Origin: a virus
Direction: 5' to 3' (one strand)
Length of the DNA stretch: 47,334 nt
IMG/VR virus record: IMGVR_UViG_3300008450_000065
Coordinates: 1 to 47,334 of that record
Positions 1 through 6,863 of this stretch are shown here, one piece after another. The notes beneath the pieces were generated by a model. The model had not been told where the DNA came from and did no database searches. It saw nothing but the letters and a program-made list of their open reading frames with translations. The translations under genes were made by a program, and so were the position numbers. Position 1 is the first letter of the stretch, and every line of letters begins with the position of its first letter.

Positions 1-68
1 TCGGTGGATGCGCTGGCTTCATCGCGTTCATCGTGTTCCTCGTAATAACCAAGGAGCAGGGGTGGTGA
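1..68 (+). CDS. C-terminal end of a small membrane protein (partial)
   Basis: In the frame starting at base 3 there is an open stretch of 21 codons ending in TGA at 66-68. It encodes GGCAGFIAFIVFLVITKEQGW, with about 14 consecutive hydrophobic residues that look like a transmembrane segment. The stop overlaps the GTG start of the next gene (GTGA), the same junction style as most genes downstream, and the AAGGAG at 51-56 sits inside it. The 5' part lies outside the window. Its function is unknown; a small phage membrane protein is the most that can be said. Confidence 0.4.
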   Translation, partial: GGCAGFIAFIVFLVITKEQGW

Positions 69-520
69 CTGTTATCGTATTCGACGGAGCTACATGCGCT
101 GTGGACAGCGGCGCTGTCGCTGGCACGACAACGCACAGTATCAAGAAGTGGTGGGTGCATCGCAACCAGCTTATCACTGGGGCTGGGCTTGCCTCGCATG
201 TTGTGGCTCTCGCTGAGTGGTACATCGACGGCGCTACGCTGGATAAGTTTCCGCCAGCCGTACTGTATCACCGGGACGCCGAGCTTGTGGTCATCGACCC
301 CAACGGGGTGCGGCGATATGAAGCATCGCCCTTTGCAATTGACCACGGCATAACCAAGTGTGCATTCGGTGAGGGCCGCGACTTTGCCTACGGCGCTCTT
401 GCCATGGGTGCTACGGCAGCGCAAGCTGCCGAGGTCGCCTGTATCTTTAGTCCTGTCTGCGCTGAGCCAATCCACACGTTTATCTGGGACAAAGGAGAAG
501 TTCACCATGTTGCTGGATGA
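65..520 (+). CDS. Proteasome/HslV-like Ntn-hydrolase
   Basis: A 151-residue protein resembling the beta-type (20S/HslV) threonine peptidase fold. It starts M-T-V-I-V-F-D-G, then has a D-S pair near residue 14, a KKW near residue 25, a central ITGAG strand, and a C-terminal FGEGRDFAYGALAMGATAAQAAEVAC helix like the GSG...A...A helix of this family. GTG at 65 was chosen over the ATG at 8 because AAGGAG (51-56) is spaced 8 nt from it and it overlaps the upstream stop. This start also puts Thr directly after Met, so Met removal would expose a Thr nucleophile, as in the family. No ATPase partner is seen. It could be a self-compartmentalised peptidase or a non-catalytic relative. Confidence 0.7.
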   Translation: MTVIVFDGATCAVDSGAVAGTTTHSIKKWWVHRNQLITGAGLASHVVALAEWYIDGATLDKFPPAVLYHRDAELVVIDPNGVRRYEASPFAIDHGITKCAFGEGRDFAYGALAMGATAAQAAEVACIFSPVCAEPIHTFIWDKGEVHHVAG

Positions 521-1493
521 TATCAAGGAACTGCCTGTCGCCAAGTGGGGTCCGCTTTTGCACCCCGAGGCCAGTAAGCGGATGAAGTCTATAGCACCGC
601 AAGCCCGCTGCTATGTGTTCGACCGTGATGCTTCGTTCAAGCTGGGTCAGTTCATTCGGACGTGTGCAGACTTGATTGCAGAGCAAATTGAGTTTGCTAT
701 TGAGCCATACCCCACAACATATGTGGAGGTAGAGATTGACGCTGTGATCGACGGCATTGGGCGTGCGGGTTCACAAGCTGGTAAGAAAGCTGATTGGAAG
801 CTTGGGTTTTTATCTCACGCAGGTAGGACTAACACAGTCGTATGTAGCCGTGACGTTGCTGACACGTTGGCAGGAGTCTATGGGTTTAGTCGTATTGCAA
901 AAGAGTGGGGGGATAACCTCAGAAGCGATCTGTTGGATCAGCAGGTGCTTCATGTATTGGGTTCCACATATGTAGACCTGACCCCCGAGCAGCGTAGGAA
1001 TTTTGCTGGCCGTTTCGTACCCATGTTTTACGGGGATACATCGGTCGCACTCTTGCAAACCAAAGCGGTGATGGACGGTCACATAGGTGAAGCCCGCATC
1101 TACGCCGCAGCCCTGCTGCTCCTGCACCAGAAGAAAGCCATCGCGCTCACCGAGAAGCCCGCATATCGGACGATGTACCGTGGTAAGTCTCGCCCCTTCA
1201 TGGCGCACAACGTGGTGACCATCACGCTCGACAGCCCGGTTCAAATCCGCAAGGCCATGAGTTCCGGCAGCGGGGAAACCCGCAGGGCACACGAAGTGCC
1301 AGCACACTACGCTCACCGGCACGGAACCCGCAACTGCGAACATACTTGGCAGAAGCGTGGGGACGAAGAGAACCACTGGGACTGCACCAAGTGCGGGCGC
1401 TTCCGCTATATGCGGCGGCACCACATGCGTGGCGATGCCTCGAAGGGCTTCGTCAAGAAGAGCTACAACGTCACAACGGAGGATGCAAAGTGA
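507..1493 (+). CDS. Unknown phage protein with C-terminal zinc-binding motif
   Basis: 328 residues from the ATG at 507, which has AAAGGAG at 491-497; the open frame extends further upstream but over the previous gene. I do not recognise the main body. The C-terminus has C277-x-H279-x13-C293-x2-C296, a plausible zinc site, followed by a basic stretch (YMRRHHMRGDASKGFVKKS) that could contact nucleic acid. It overlaps the peptidase-like gene by 14 nt and the next gene by 4 nt, so it is probably co-expressed with the early operon. A nucleic-acid-associated role is inference only. Confidence 0.65.
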   Translation: MLLDDIKELPVAKWGPLLHPEASKRMKSIAPQARCYVFDRDASFKLGQFIRTCADLIAEQIEFAIEPYPTTYVEVEIDAVIDGIGRAGSQAGKKADWKLGFLSHAGRTNTVVCSRDVADTLAGVYGFSRIAKEWGDNLRSDLLDQQVLHVLGSTYVDLTPEQRRNFAGRFVPMFYGDTSVALLQTKAVMDGHIGEARIYAAALLLLHQKKAIALTEKPAYRTMYRGKSRPFMAHNVVTITLDSPVQIRKAMSSGSGETRRAHEVPAHYAHRHGTRNCEHTWQKRGDEENHWDCTKCGRFRYMRRHHMRGDASKGFVKKSYNVTTEDAK

Positions 1494-1795
1494 CACTTGA
1501 AGGCAAGAAGTTCGATGACGGCAAGCTACCATACGATTTACTACCGGGTGATGCCATCGAAGAGATCGTGAAGGTCTTGCAGTTCGGCGCGGTCAAGTAC
1601 GGTGAGCGCAACTGGGAGAAGGGTATGAAGTGGAACCGCCCCTTCGCTGCGCTGATGCGCCATATGTGGGCATGGTGGAGGGGTGAGGGGAAGGACCCCG
1701 AGACAGGTTTGTCGCACCTTGCCCACGCTGGCTGCTGCATATTGTTTCTTCTGAGTTACACACTGCGTGGCCTAGGTGAGGATAACAGACCATGA
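1490..1795 (+). CDS. dATP/dGTP diphosphohydrolase-like (MazG-related, DUF5664 type)
   Basis: 101 residues beginning at GTG 1490, with GGAGG at 1478-1482 and a GTGA overlap with the gene before. The order KFDDGKLPYDLLPGDAIEEIV (6-26), VLQFGAVKYGERNWEKGMKW (29-48), MRHMWAWWRGEGKDPETGLSHLAHA (56-80) and a closing hydrophobic helix is the typical all-alpha NTP-pyrophosphohydrolase pattern of this phage family. The Glu/Asp/His residues likely bind Mg2+. Relatives hydrolyse dGTP or dATP to the monophosphate. With the dCMP deaminase downstream it points to control of the nucleotide pool during replication. Substrate preference cannot be read from the sequence. Confidence 0.75.
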   Translation: MTLEGKKFDDGKLPYDLLPGDAIEEIVKVLQFGAVKYGERNWEKGMKWNRPFAALMRHMWAWWRGEGKDPETGLSHLAHAGCCILFLLSYTLRGLGEDNRP

Positions 1796-1968
1796 CTGAC
1801 CCGAAGATGACCCGCGCTGAGATGGCGTTCAACGCCATGATGAATGCACACAGCGATCTCAAGGACGCCTTGAATACAGACGACTTCTCTAAGCGGTATA
1901 AGAAGATAACGAATGCCATGCTGGCACTTGTGGTCGGGATGGATGTATTGAAGAAAGATATACCATGA
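1792..1968 (+). CDS. Small helical protein, unknown
   Basis: 58 residues, starting MTDPKMTRAEMAFNAMMNAH and ending VVGMDVLKKDIP. It overlaps its upstream neighbour by 4 nt (ATGA) and its downstream neighbour by 4 nt (ATGA), so its borders are well fixed by context. It appears fully helical, Met- and Lys-rich, without membrane segment or recognisable motif. Function not recognised. Confidence 0.6.
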   Translation: MTDPKMTRAEMAFNAMMNAHSDLKDALNTDDFSKRYKKITNAMLALVVGMDVLKKDIP

Positions 1969-2231
1969 AAGCCTACCAGCGTGCGAAGGAACCCGCCAAG
2001 GGTAGGGCCGTCCACCGCTTCGTGCGGTGGATATGGCAGCAGACCAATATGCAACGCGCCAGTCAGGAGGACATCGCGCAACGCTCTGGCGTTTCTTCCA
2101 GCGCCATGCGAAAGTGGAGGAGCGGGGAGAATAATCCCAAGCTCTCCGACATCGAAGCAGTGATCAACGCATTGGGCGGTAAGCTCGTAATCAGGATGAA
2201 CGACGATGACATTGACAGTCCGACAGCTTAA
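1965..2231 (+). CDS. XRE-family helix-turn-helix regulator
   Basis: 88 residues. A helix-turn-helix lies at about residues 35-68: ASQEDIAQRSGVSSSAMRKW, followed by SGENNPKLSDIEAVINALG, the classic Cro/CI-type pattern with Q recognition helix and an alanine-containing turn. The last strand (KLVIRM) is common in phage and toxin-antitoxin regulators. It overlaps the next gene by 26 nt, which is unusual compared with the 1-4 nt overlaps around it. It could be a phage transcription regulator or the antitoxin half of a pair with the HicA-like gene. Confidence 0.7.
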   Translation: MKAYQRAKEPAKGRAVHRFVRWIWQQTNMQRASQEDIAQRSGVSSSAMRKWRSGENNPKLSDIEAVINALGGKLVIRMNDDDIDSPTA

Positions 2232-2409
2232 GAAGGTGATCGAAGGCGGTGGGTATAAGATGCTCAACGTAGAGACAGGCAAGCACTTCAAGGTGACAGT
2301 CGCCAACGGCGAAGGACGAACCGCACGGATCACTGTATCCGTGTCACCGCGCAGCCAGTCGCACTGGCCGCACTTCGTGCTGGCCGACATCAAGAAGAGG
2401 ATGCGCTGA
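2206..2409 (+). CDS. HicA-like small protein
   Basis: 67 residues with a helix (RQLKKVIEGGGYKML), three strands and a last helix (FVLADIKKRMR), the order of the dsRBD-like fold of HicA mRNA interferases. The sequence TGKHFKVTV around residues 25-33 sits where HicA has its Gly-Ser-His catalytic strand, so H28 is the candidate catalytic residue. ATG 2206 lies inside the preceding helix-turn-helix gene. No HicB-type partial RNase H domain follows, so a toxin role is tentative; it may be a related RNA-binding phage protein. Confidence 0.5.
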   Translation: MTLTVRQLKKVIEGGGYKMLNVETGKHFKVTVANGEGRTARITVSVSPRSQSHWPHFVLADIKKRMR

Positions 2410-2720
2410 TGGTATCCAACTTGAAAGTGTACGGTAGCGAGAGCATCACGTTCAACGACTACCGCTCGAACAACTACCCCGTGGTGCTCCCCAACAAACT
2501 GCAAGAGTGGGCAAATCATATACAGCAAGCCAACAACCTGCTCGTCGATGGGAGTGACTTGGCGAAGTTGCAGATCAGTGAACTCAGCACCCGTGTCAAG
2601 GACCTCGAAGAACTGATCCCCGCCATGGCTGATCTTCTTGAGTTCCTCAAGGGGGCGCACCCCGAGATACTGAAGGCGTACTACGATACCCGCGCCGCAA
2701 CCAAGAAGATGGTGACGTGA
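2409..2720 (+). CDS. Unknown protein with coiled-coil C-half
   Basis: 103 residues, joined to its upstream neighbour by TGATG and to its downstream neighbour by TGATG. The N-terminal third (YGSESITFNDYRSNNYPVVL) is polar and probably beta; from about residue 30 on it is helical with heptad-like leucines (LAKLQISELSTRVKDLEELI). No catalytic or metal motif is visible. Function not recognised. Confidence 0.55.
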   Translation: MVSNLKVYGSESITFNDYRSNNYPVVLPNKLQEWANHIQQANNLLVDGSDLAKLQISELSTRVKDLEELIPAMADLLEFLKGAHPEILKAYYDTRAATKKMVT

Positions 2721-2881
2721 TGGCGCAGACGATCTTGTTGCTCTCTTCAACTGTGTACTTTGTGGTAATGCTTATCCACATACGCACCAAGCTCGACCGG
2801 ATGGAACACAAGTACGCTGAACTGCGTGTTAGGTATAGGCTCCTCACAGGACTGGACCCCGATGGACATCGTAACGATTGA
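2720..2881 (+). CDS. Small single-pass membrane protein
   Basis: 53 residues: MAQTILLLSSTVYFVVMLIH forms one N-terminal transmembrane segment, followed by a basic, helical tail (RTKLDRMEHKYAELRVRYRLL). It starts at the stop of the gene before (TGATG) and overlaps the start of the DNA polymerase by 20 nt. Its role is unknown; small inner-membrane proteins of this form are frequent in phage early operons. Confidence 0.5.
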   Translation: MAQTILLLSSTVYFVVMLIHIRTKLDRMEHKYAELRVRYRLLTGLDPDGHRND

Positions 2882-4748
2882 CTTTGAAACCTACTATGAC
2901 CGGGAGTACTCCCTGTCGAAGATGACCACTGAAGCCTATGTGCGCGACATCCGTTTCGAGGTGATCGGCGTGGGCATCAAGGTCAACAACCATCCGACTG
3001 ACTGGTACAGCGGCAGCGATCCCGGTCGCTTTCTGCGGTCGCTCAACTACACGAACAAGGCGATCCTCTGCCATAACACCGCCTTCGACGGTGCCATCCT
3101 GTCGTGGCATTTCCACATCCAGCCCAAGCTCTGGCTGGACACGCTCTCCATGGCGCGGCCCCTGCACAACGTCACGGTCGGCGGCAGTCTCAAGAACCTC
3201 GTCTCGCACTACCAGTTGGGCGCGAAGGGCGACGAAGTGATCAACGCGATGGGCAAGCGCCGCAATGACTTCTCGCCAGAAGAACTTAAGCGTTACGCAT
3301 CCTACTGCGTCAACGATGTGGACCTGACATACAAGCTGTTCCACAAGATGAAGGGGCGGTTCACCCCTGAAGAACTCCGGGTGATCGACATCACCATGCG
3401 CATGTACACTGAGCCAACCATTGAACTGGACCGGGCGCTGCTCGACCAGCACCTTCACGATGTGGTGAACCGCAAGACCGATCTCGTCAGTCAGCTTGGA
3501 CTGGACTGCACCGAGGAAGAAGCCAAGTCCATGCTGATGAGCAACGACAAGTTCGCCAACTTCCTCTCTACCCTTGGTGTTCTCCCACCATTGAAGGTCA
3601 GCCCCAAGACGGGCAAGGCTGCATATGCTTTCAGCAAGACGGACAAGGCGTTCACCGCCCTGCTGGAACACGAGGACCCATGGGTGCAGAACGCCGTGGC
3701 CGCACGGCTTGGCGTCAAGTCCACCATTGAACAATCCCGTACTCAGTCTCTTATCGGCGTATCCAATCGTGGCTCGTTGCCCATCATGCTGAACTACTAC
3801 GGAGCGCACACCGGACGCTTCAGCGGTGGCGACAAGATGAACCTCCAGAACCTCCCTCGCGGTGGTGCCCTGCGCAAATCCCTCTGCGCCCCCAAGGGGA
3901 AAGTTCTTATCGCCAGCGACAGTTCGCAGATCGAAGCCCGTATGGTGGCATGGGTGTCGGAACAGAACGATCTGCTGCAAGCCTTCCGCGAGGGGCGTGA
4001 CGTGTACTCCGAGTTCGCCAGTGAGGTCTATGGCAAGAAGGTCACCAAGGCCGACAAGGTGGAACGCTTCGTCGGCAAGACCTGCATCCTTGGACTGGGC
4101 TACGGTATGGGTGCCCTCAAGTTCCGCGACACGCTGGCCCTTGGGCAGGGCGGCATCAAGGTGGAGATCGAAGCCGGGGATGCGCAGCGCATCGTCCACC
4201 TATACCGCAACAAGAACCACCGCATCGCCGGGTTCTGGAACCGTTGCGGGCGCGTGCTGGATGATCTCGTGGGTCAGCGCAGCGGGCAGGTCCTGCCCAT
4301 GCGCTCCATGCTCGACTACAAAGACAACGCCATCATCCTCCCCAGTGGACTGCCTATTACTTATCCGCTGTTGCGTGCCAGCGAGAGCGGCGACGGGTAC
4401 TTCTACATTGCTGACGGCAGGAGCTACCGCAAGGCGGTGGTCAACAGACTGACAGGCGACAGCAGCGATGGTCTGCCGTGGGTGCGCATCTACGGCGGCA
4501 AGGTTACGGAAAACATAGTTCAAGCATTGGCGAGGATCGTGGTGACAGGCCAGATGGTCGCCATTGCGAAGCGGTATAAAATCGTGCTTCAAGTCCATGA
4601 CGAGATCGTGTGCTGTGTCGATGAGGACGAGGCCGAGGAAGCCAAGGCGTTCATCATGCAGTGCATGTCCACCCCTCCGTCGTGGGCACCGGACCTCCCT
4701 GTCGCTTGCGAAGCAGATATTGGCTACAACTATGGAGATGCCAAGTGA
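2862..4748 (+). CDS. Family A DNA polymerase with 3'-5' exonuclease
   Basis: 628 residues from ATG 2862. An alternative GTG 12 codons upstream adds residues before the conserved MDIVTIDFETYYD. The exonuclease domain has D-x-E in IDFETY, HNTAFDG and YCVNDVDLTYKL. The polymerase domain has motif A (ASDSSQIEAR, D353), motif B (ERFVGKTCILGLGYGMGALKF, with the K and Y-G core) and motif C (LQVHDEIV, D580). All catalytic acids are present, so it should be an active proofreading replicase. The length fits compact phage polymerases lacking the 5' nuclease domain. It is the central replication enzyme, working with the primase-helicase and SSB candidate downstream. Confidence 0.95.
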   Translation: MDIVTIDFETYYDREYSLSKMTTEAYVRDIRFEVIGVGIKVNNHPTDWYSGSDPGRFLRSLNYTNKAILCHNTAFDGAILSWHFHIQPKLWLDTLSMARPLHNVTVGGSLKNLVSHYQLGAKGDEVINAMGKRRNDFSPEELKRYASYCVNDVDLTYKLFHKMKGRFTPEELRVIDITMRMYTEPTIELDRALLDQHLHDVVNRKTDLVSQLGLDCTEEEAKSMLMSNDKFANFLSTLGVLPPLKVSPKTGKAAYAFSKTDKAFTALLEHEDPWVQNAVAARLGVKSTIEQSRTQSLIGVSNRGSLPIMLNYYGAHTGRFSGGDKMNLQNLPRGGALRKSLCAPKGKVLIASDSSQIEARMVAWVSEQNDLLQAFREGRDVYSEFASEVYGKKVTKADKVERFVGKTCILGLGYGMGALKFRDTLALGQGGIKVEIEAGDAQRIVHLYRNKNHRIAGFWNRCGRVLDDLVGQRSGQVLPMRSMLDYKDNAIILPSGLPITYPLLRASESGDGYFYIADGRSYRKAVVNRLTGDSSDGLPWVRIYGGKVTENIVQALARIVVTGQMVAIAKRYKIVLQVHDEIVCCVDEDEAEEAKAFIMQCMSTPPSWAPDLPVACEADIGYNYGDAK

Positions 4749-4924
4749 GTGAAGCTGATCTCGAAGTCGTCAACCGCGCGTTGGGCGAAGCTCTGCGCAA
4801 GGCAGAGGCAGACGTACTCATGCTGCGCAATGGCCTAGCGTTGGTCATCGGTGTGCTGAAAGTCGCGGGCTACTACAGTTTGGCTGACAAGATGTGGGAA
4901 GTCCTGAAGGAGACAGAGCGGTGA
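4745..4924 (+). CDS. Small helical protein, unknown
   Basis: 59 residues from GTG 4745, with GGAG at 4734-4737 and a GTGA overlap with the polymerase stop. Sequence runs from MSEADLEVVNRALGEAL to ADKMWEVLKETER; it is predicted all-helical. Its last third (GVLKVAGYYSLADKMWEVL) resembles the last third of the next gene product (SVLRLHGLTEPANRTNKLWDKV), hinting at a duplicated pair. Function unknown. Confidence 0.55.
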   Translation: MSEADLEVVNRALGEALRKAEADVLMLRNGLALVIGVLKVAGYYSLADKMWEVLKETER

Positions 4925-5157
4925 GGGGGCACAACAGTTTCGGCAAGTTCATGTCGCAGTACCACGATCTGAAGCGGGCGCACGCCGCGTTGGAGAAGCG
5001 GGAGAAAGCAGAGTTGGTCTTGCTTTACGAGGTGCATGACGAACTGCGGCAGATCGCATCTGTCCTGCGCCTTCACGGACTTACCGAACCCGCGAACCGC
5101 ACCAACAAGCTGTGGGACAAAGTCGCTACAGTACTCATGGAGGTGCTCCCCCTATGA
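4921..5157 (+). CDS. Small helical protein, unknown
   Basis: 78 residues from GTG 4921, preceded by AAGGAG at 4908-4913 and coupled by a GTGA overlap to the preceding gene. A long helix rich in K, E and A (YHDLKRAHAALEKREKAEL) is followed by a short second part similar to the end of its neighbour. It overlaps the next gene by 4 nt. No known motif. Confidence 0.55.
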   Translation: MRGHNSFGKFMSQYHDLKRAHAALEKREKAELVLLYEVHDELRQIASVLRLHGLTEPANRTNKLWDKVATVLMEVLPL

Positions 5158-5429
5158 AGCGCCAGTCCCTCCGCGATGAGATCATCAGGCTCTACACAGT
5201 AGAGAAGAAGACGGTCACCGAGATCGCCAAGATCATGGGGTGCAGCAAGCCCAACGTGTCGATGGCAATCAAGCGGGCGCTGAGATGGAACCAAGTCATC
5301 TCGCCGCTGCTCCCTGAGTTCATCGTCTCGTGGATCATGGACGAAGCTGTTAGGCAGGATAAACCACCTGCAACAGTCGCACGGGACATAATCATTAAAG
5401 CCTATCACACAGCAAAGGAAAGCGAATGA
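5154..5429 (+). CDS. Helix-turn-helix DNA-binding protein
   Basis: 91 residues starting at ATG 5154, with GGAGG at 5139-5143. Residues 20-42 (KKTVTEIAKIMGCSKPNVSMAIKRAL) form a helix-turn-helix of the sigma-region-4/Homeodomain-like type: T-x-x-E-I-A, then G-C-S-x-x-x-V. The remainder is a helical extension. It overlaps dCMP deaminase by 4 nt. Likely a small phage transcription regulator or DNA-binding accessory factor; no target can be named. Confidence 0.65.
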   Translation: MKRQSLRDEIIRLYTVEKKTVTEIAKIMGCSKPNVSMAIKRALRWNQVISPLLPEFIVSWIMDEAVRQDKPPATVARDIIIKAYHTAKESE

Positions 5430-5848
5430 CCCCGTCTTGGAAAGACTACTTCATGTCGATGGCTGAGCTTGTCGCCAGCAAGTCGAAGGACCCCAGCACC
5501 AAGGTCGGCTGCGTGGTTGTGACCGAGGACAAGGTCGTGGCAGCGACCGGATACAACGGCCTACCTCGTGGCGTCCAAGACAGGAGCGAGCGCATGGAGC
5601 GTCCTGCAAAATATCTTTGGACTAGCCATGCCGAGGAGAACGCGGTTGCACAAGCTGCACGGGTGGGGGCCAAGCTCAAGGGCGGCACCGCCTTCGTCAC
5701 ACACCACCCTTGTTCGCGCTGTGCGCGTTCGCTTATACAGGCGGGGGTCACCACGGTGGTGATCGGCAACGGCACGACTTCCATGCCCGACGAGGAGTTC
5801 GACGTTGCCCGTGTGATGTTCCTCGAAGCGGGAGTTGAAGTGCGATGA
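5426..5848 (+). CDS. Deoxycytidylate (dCMP) deaminase
   Basis: 140 residues with the full zinc-dependent cytidine/dCMP deaminase signature: H68-A-E70 (SHAEENAV) and P95-C96-S-R-C99. The TKVGCVVV strand and GYNGLPRGV loop (43-50) are typical of dCMP deaminases. It converts dCMP to dUMP, feeding dTMP synthesis. No thymidylate synthase is seen in this window, so the host enzyme must take over. It lies between the helix-turn-helix gene and the Cas4-like nuclease with 4-nt overlaps on both sides. Confidence 0.92.
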   Translation: MTPSWKDYFMSMAELVASKSKDPSTKVGCVVVTEDKVVAATGYNGLPRGVQDRSERMERPAKYLWTSHAEENAVAQAARVGAKLKGGTAFVTHHPCSRCARSLIQAGVTTVVIGNGTTSMPDEEFDVARVMFLEAGVEVR

Positions 5849-6504
5849 CCAAGCTGACCCACTCCTACTCGTCCATCAAGATGTACATGAACTGCCCGCT
5901 GAGATACTACCACCAGCGGATCAGGAAGGCGGTCAGCGACCCCGGCAGCGAAGCCACGCACCATGGTGAGCGCATCCACAAGTTCTTGGAGGACCGCCTC
6001 AAGACGAACACCGAGCTTCCGCAGGAGGCGGCGCACTACGAGCCATTGACCACGGCGATCATCGACAGCCTTGGCGCGGGCGAACTGCTGGTCGAACAGG
6101 AACTCACGCTGAACGTCGAACTCAAGCCCACCGGATGGTCTGACGATGACGCATGGCTGCGCACGAAGATCGACGTACTGGTAATAAATCAGAAGGATGC
6201 AAAGGTCCTCGACTGGAAGACCGGCAAGCGCAAACCCGACTTCGATCAGCTTGAACTCTATGCCCTGCAAATCTTCACGCACTACCCAGAGGTCGAGCGT
6301 GTCGCCGTGGGCTTCGTCTGGTTGAAGGACAAGGCCATGGACCGCGAAGTCTACATGCGACAGGATGCCGCAACACTGTGGACGAAACTCCTTACACAGA
6401 TTAAGCGCATAGAAAAGTCAGTAGAAACAGATAATTGGCCCGCCCGCCCCAGCGGATTGTGCCGTTTCTGCCCTGCACGACACCTGTGTCCTTCTGCCCA
6501 GTAA
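5845..6504 (+). CDS. Cas4/RecB-like PD-(D/E)XK nuclease with Fe-S cysteines
   Basis: 219 residues. The nuclease core is complete: G41-E-R-I-H45, D110 (RTKIDVL), D123-W-K125 (LDWKTGK) and Q135-LELY139. C17 (NCPLRYY) and C206-x2-C209-x5-C215 at the end match the four-cysteine Fe-S pattern of Cas4, AddB and related phage exonucleases. No cas1/cas2 genes are near, so this is a phage DNA recombination/replication nuclease rather than part of a CRISPR system. It may resect DNA ends for recombination-dependent replication, together with VRR-NUC and SNF2 helicase next to it. Confidence 0.88.
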   Translation: MTKLTHSYSSIKMYMNCPLRYYHQRIRKAVSDPGSEATHHGERIHKFLEDRLKTNTELPQEAAHYEPLTTAIIDSLGAGELLVEQELTLNVELKPTGWSDDDAWLRTKIDVLVINQKDAKVLDWKTGKRKPDFDQLELYALQIFTHYPEVERVAVGFVWLKDKAMDREVYMRQDAATLWTKLLTQIKRIEKSVETDNWPARPSGLCRFCPARHLCPSAQ

Positions 6505-6505
6505 C

Positions 6506-6534
6506 TTGACAACGATGTAAACCGGAATTACCTT
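6506..6534 (+). promoter_or_regulatory. Promoter-like TTGACA-N17-TACCTT
   Basis: Perfect TTGACA at 6506-6511, exactly 17 bases, then TACCTT at 6529-6534. It lies in one of the few plus-strand gaps, just before the VRR-NUC gene. The same -35, spacer length and -10 hexamer occur in front of small terminase on the other strand (46685-46713). The -10 is only 2 nt from the ATG at 6537, so a start site at the usual distance would fall inside the gene. It may serve the downstream helicase, or be chance. Confidence 0.35.
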
Positions 6535-6536
6535 CG

Positions 6537-6863
6537 ATGACACCAGAGGGAAAGATCAAGGCTAGGGTCGATAAGCTTCTCCACCAGTACAAGGTATGGT
6601 TCTACAGCCCACAAGCTGGACCTTACGGACGTGCTGGTATTCCTGATCGTGTGGCGATTGTGCGAGGCCAGTTCGTAGGCATCGAAGTCAAAGCCGACAG
6701 GACCAAGAAGCCCACCCAGTTGCAGCGCAACTGTATGGCTAAGATCGAAGCCGCTGGTGGCAAGTGTTTTGTCGTTTGCGATGTTGAAACATTGAAACTG
6801 TTAGAGGACTACCTGAATGCTGGTGCTTCCCAAAGCAAGGGCGCTTCTGCTGAAACTGAGTAA
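6537..6863 (+). CDS. VRR-NUC domain nuclease
   Basis: 108 residues with the VRR-NUC (PD-(D/E)XK) pattern: GRAGIPD37, VGIE50-V-K52 and Q61-L-Q63 after a short N-terminal helix. This fits a stand-alone phage VRR-NUC of usual length, whose relatives cleave branched DNA such as Holliday or flap junctions. There is no clear Shine-Dalgarno before ATG 6537. The 3' end overlaps the SNF2 helicase by 47 nt, in a different frame. It is probably a partner of that helicase in processing replication intermediates. Confidence 0.88.
   Translation: MTPEGKIKARVDKLLHQYKVWFYSPQAGPYGRAGIPDRVAIVRGQFVGIEVKADRTKKPTQLQRNCMAKIEAAGGKCFVVCDVETLKLLEDYLNAGASQSKGASAETE

Noticed and set aside
2844-4199. 451-codon open frame antisense to the DNA polymerase
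   Set aside because: It mirrors a clear polymerase with all motifs, has no ribosome site, and high GC at codon ends makes such antisense frames common.
1490-4748. Z-genome (2-aminoadenine) system from diphosphohydrolase plus family A polymerase
   Set aside because: No PurZ or DatZ-like gene is visible in the window, so the pathway is incomplete.
5845-6504. CRISPR-associated Cas4
   Set aside because: No repeat-spacer array or cas1/cas2 nearby; such nucleases are common stand-alone phage enzymes.
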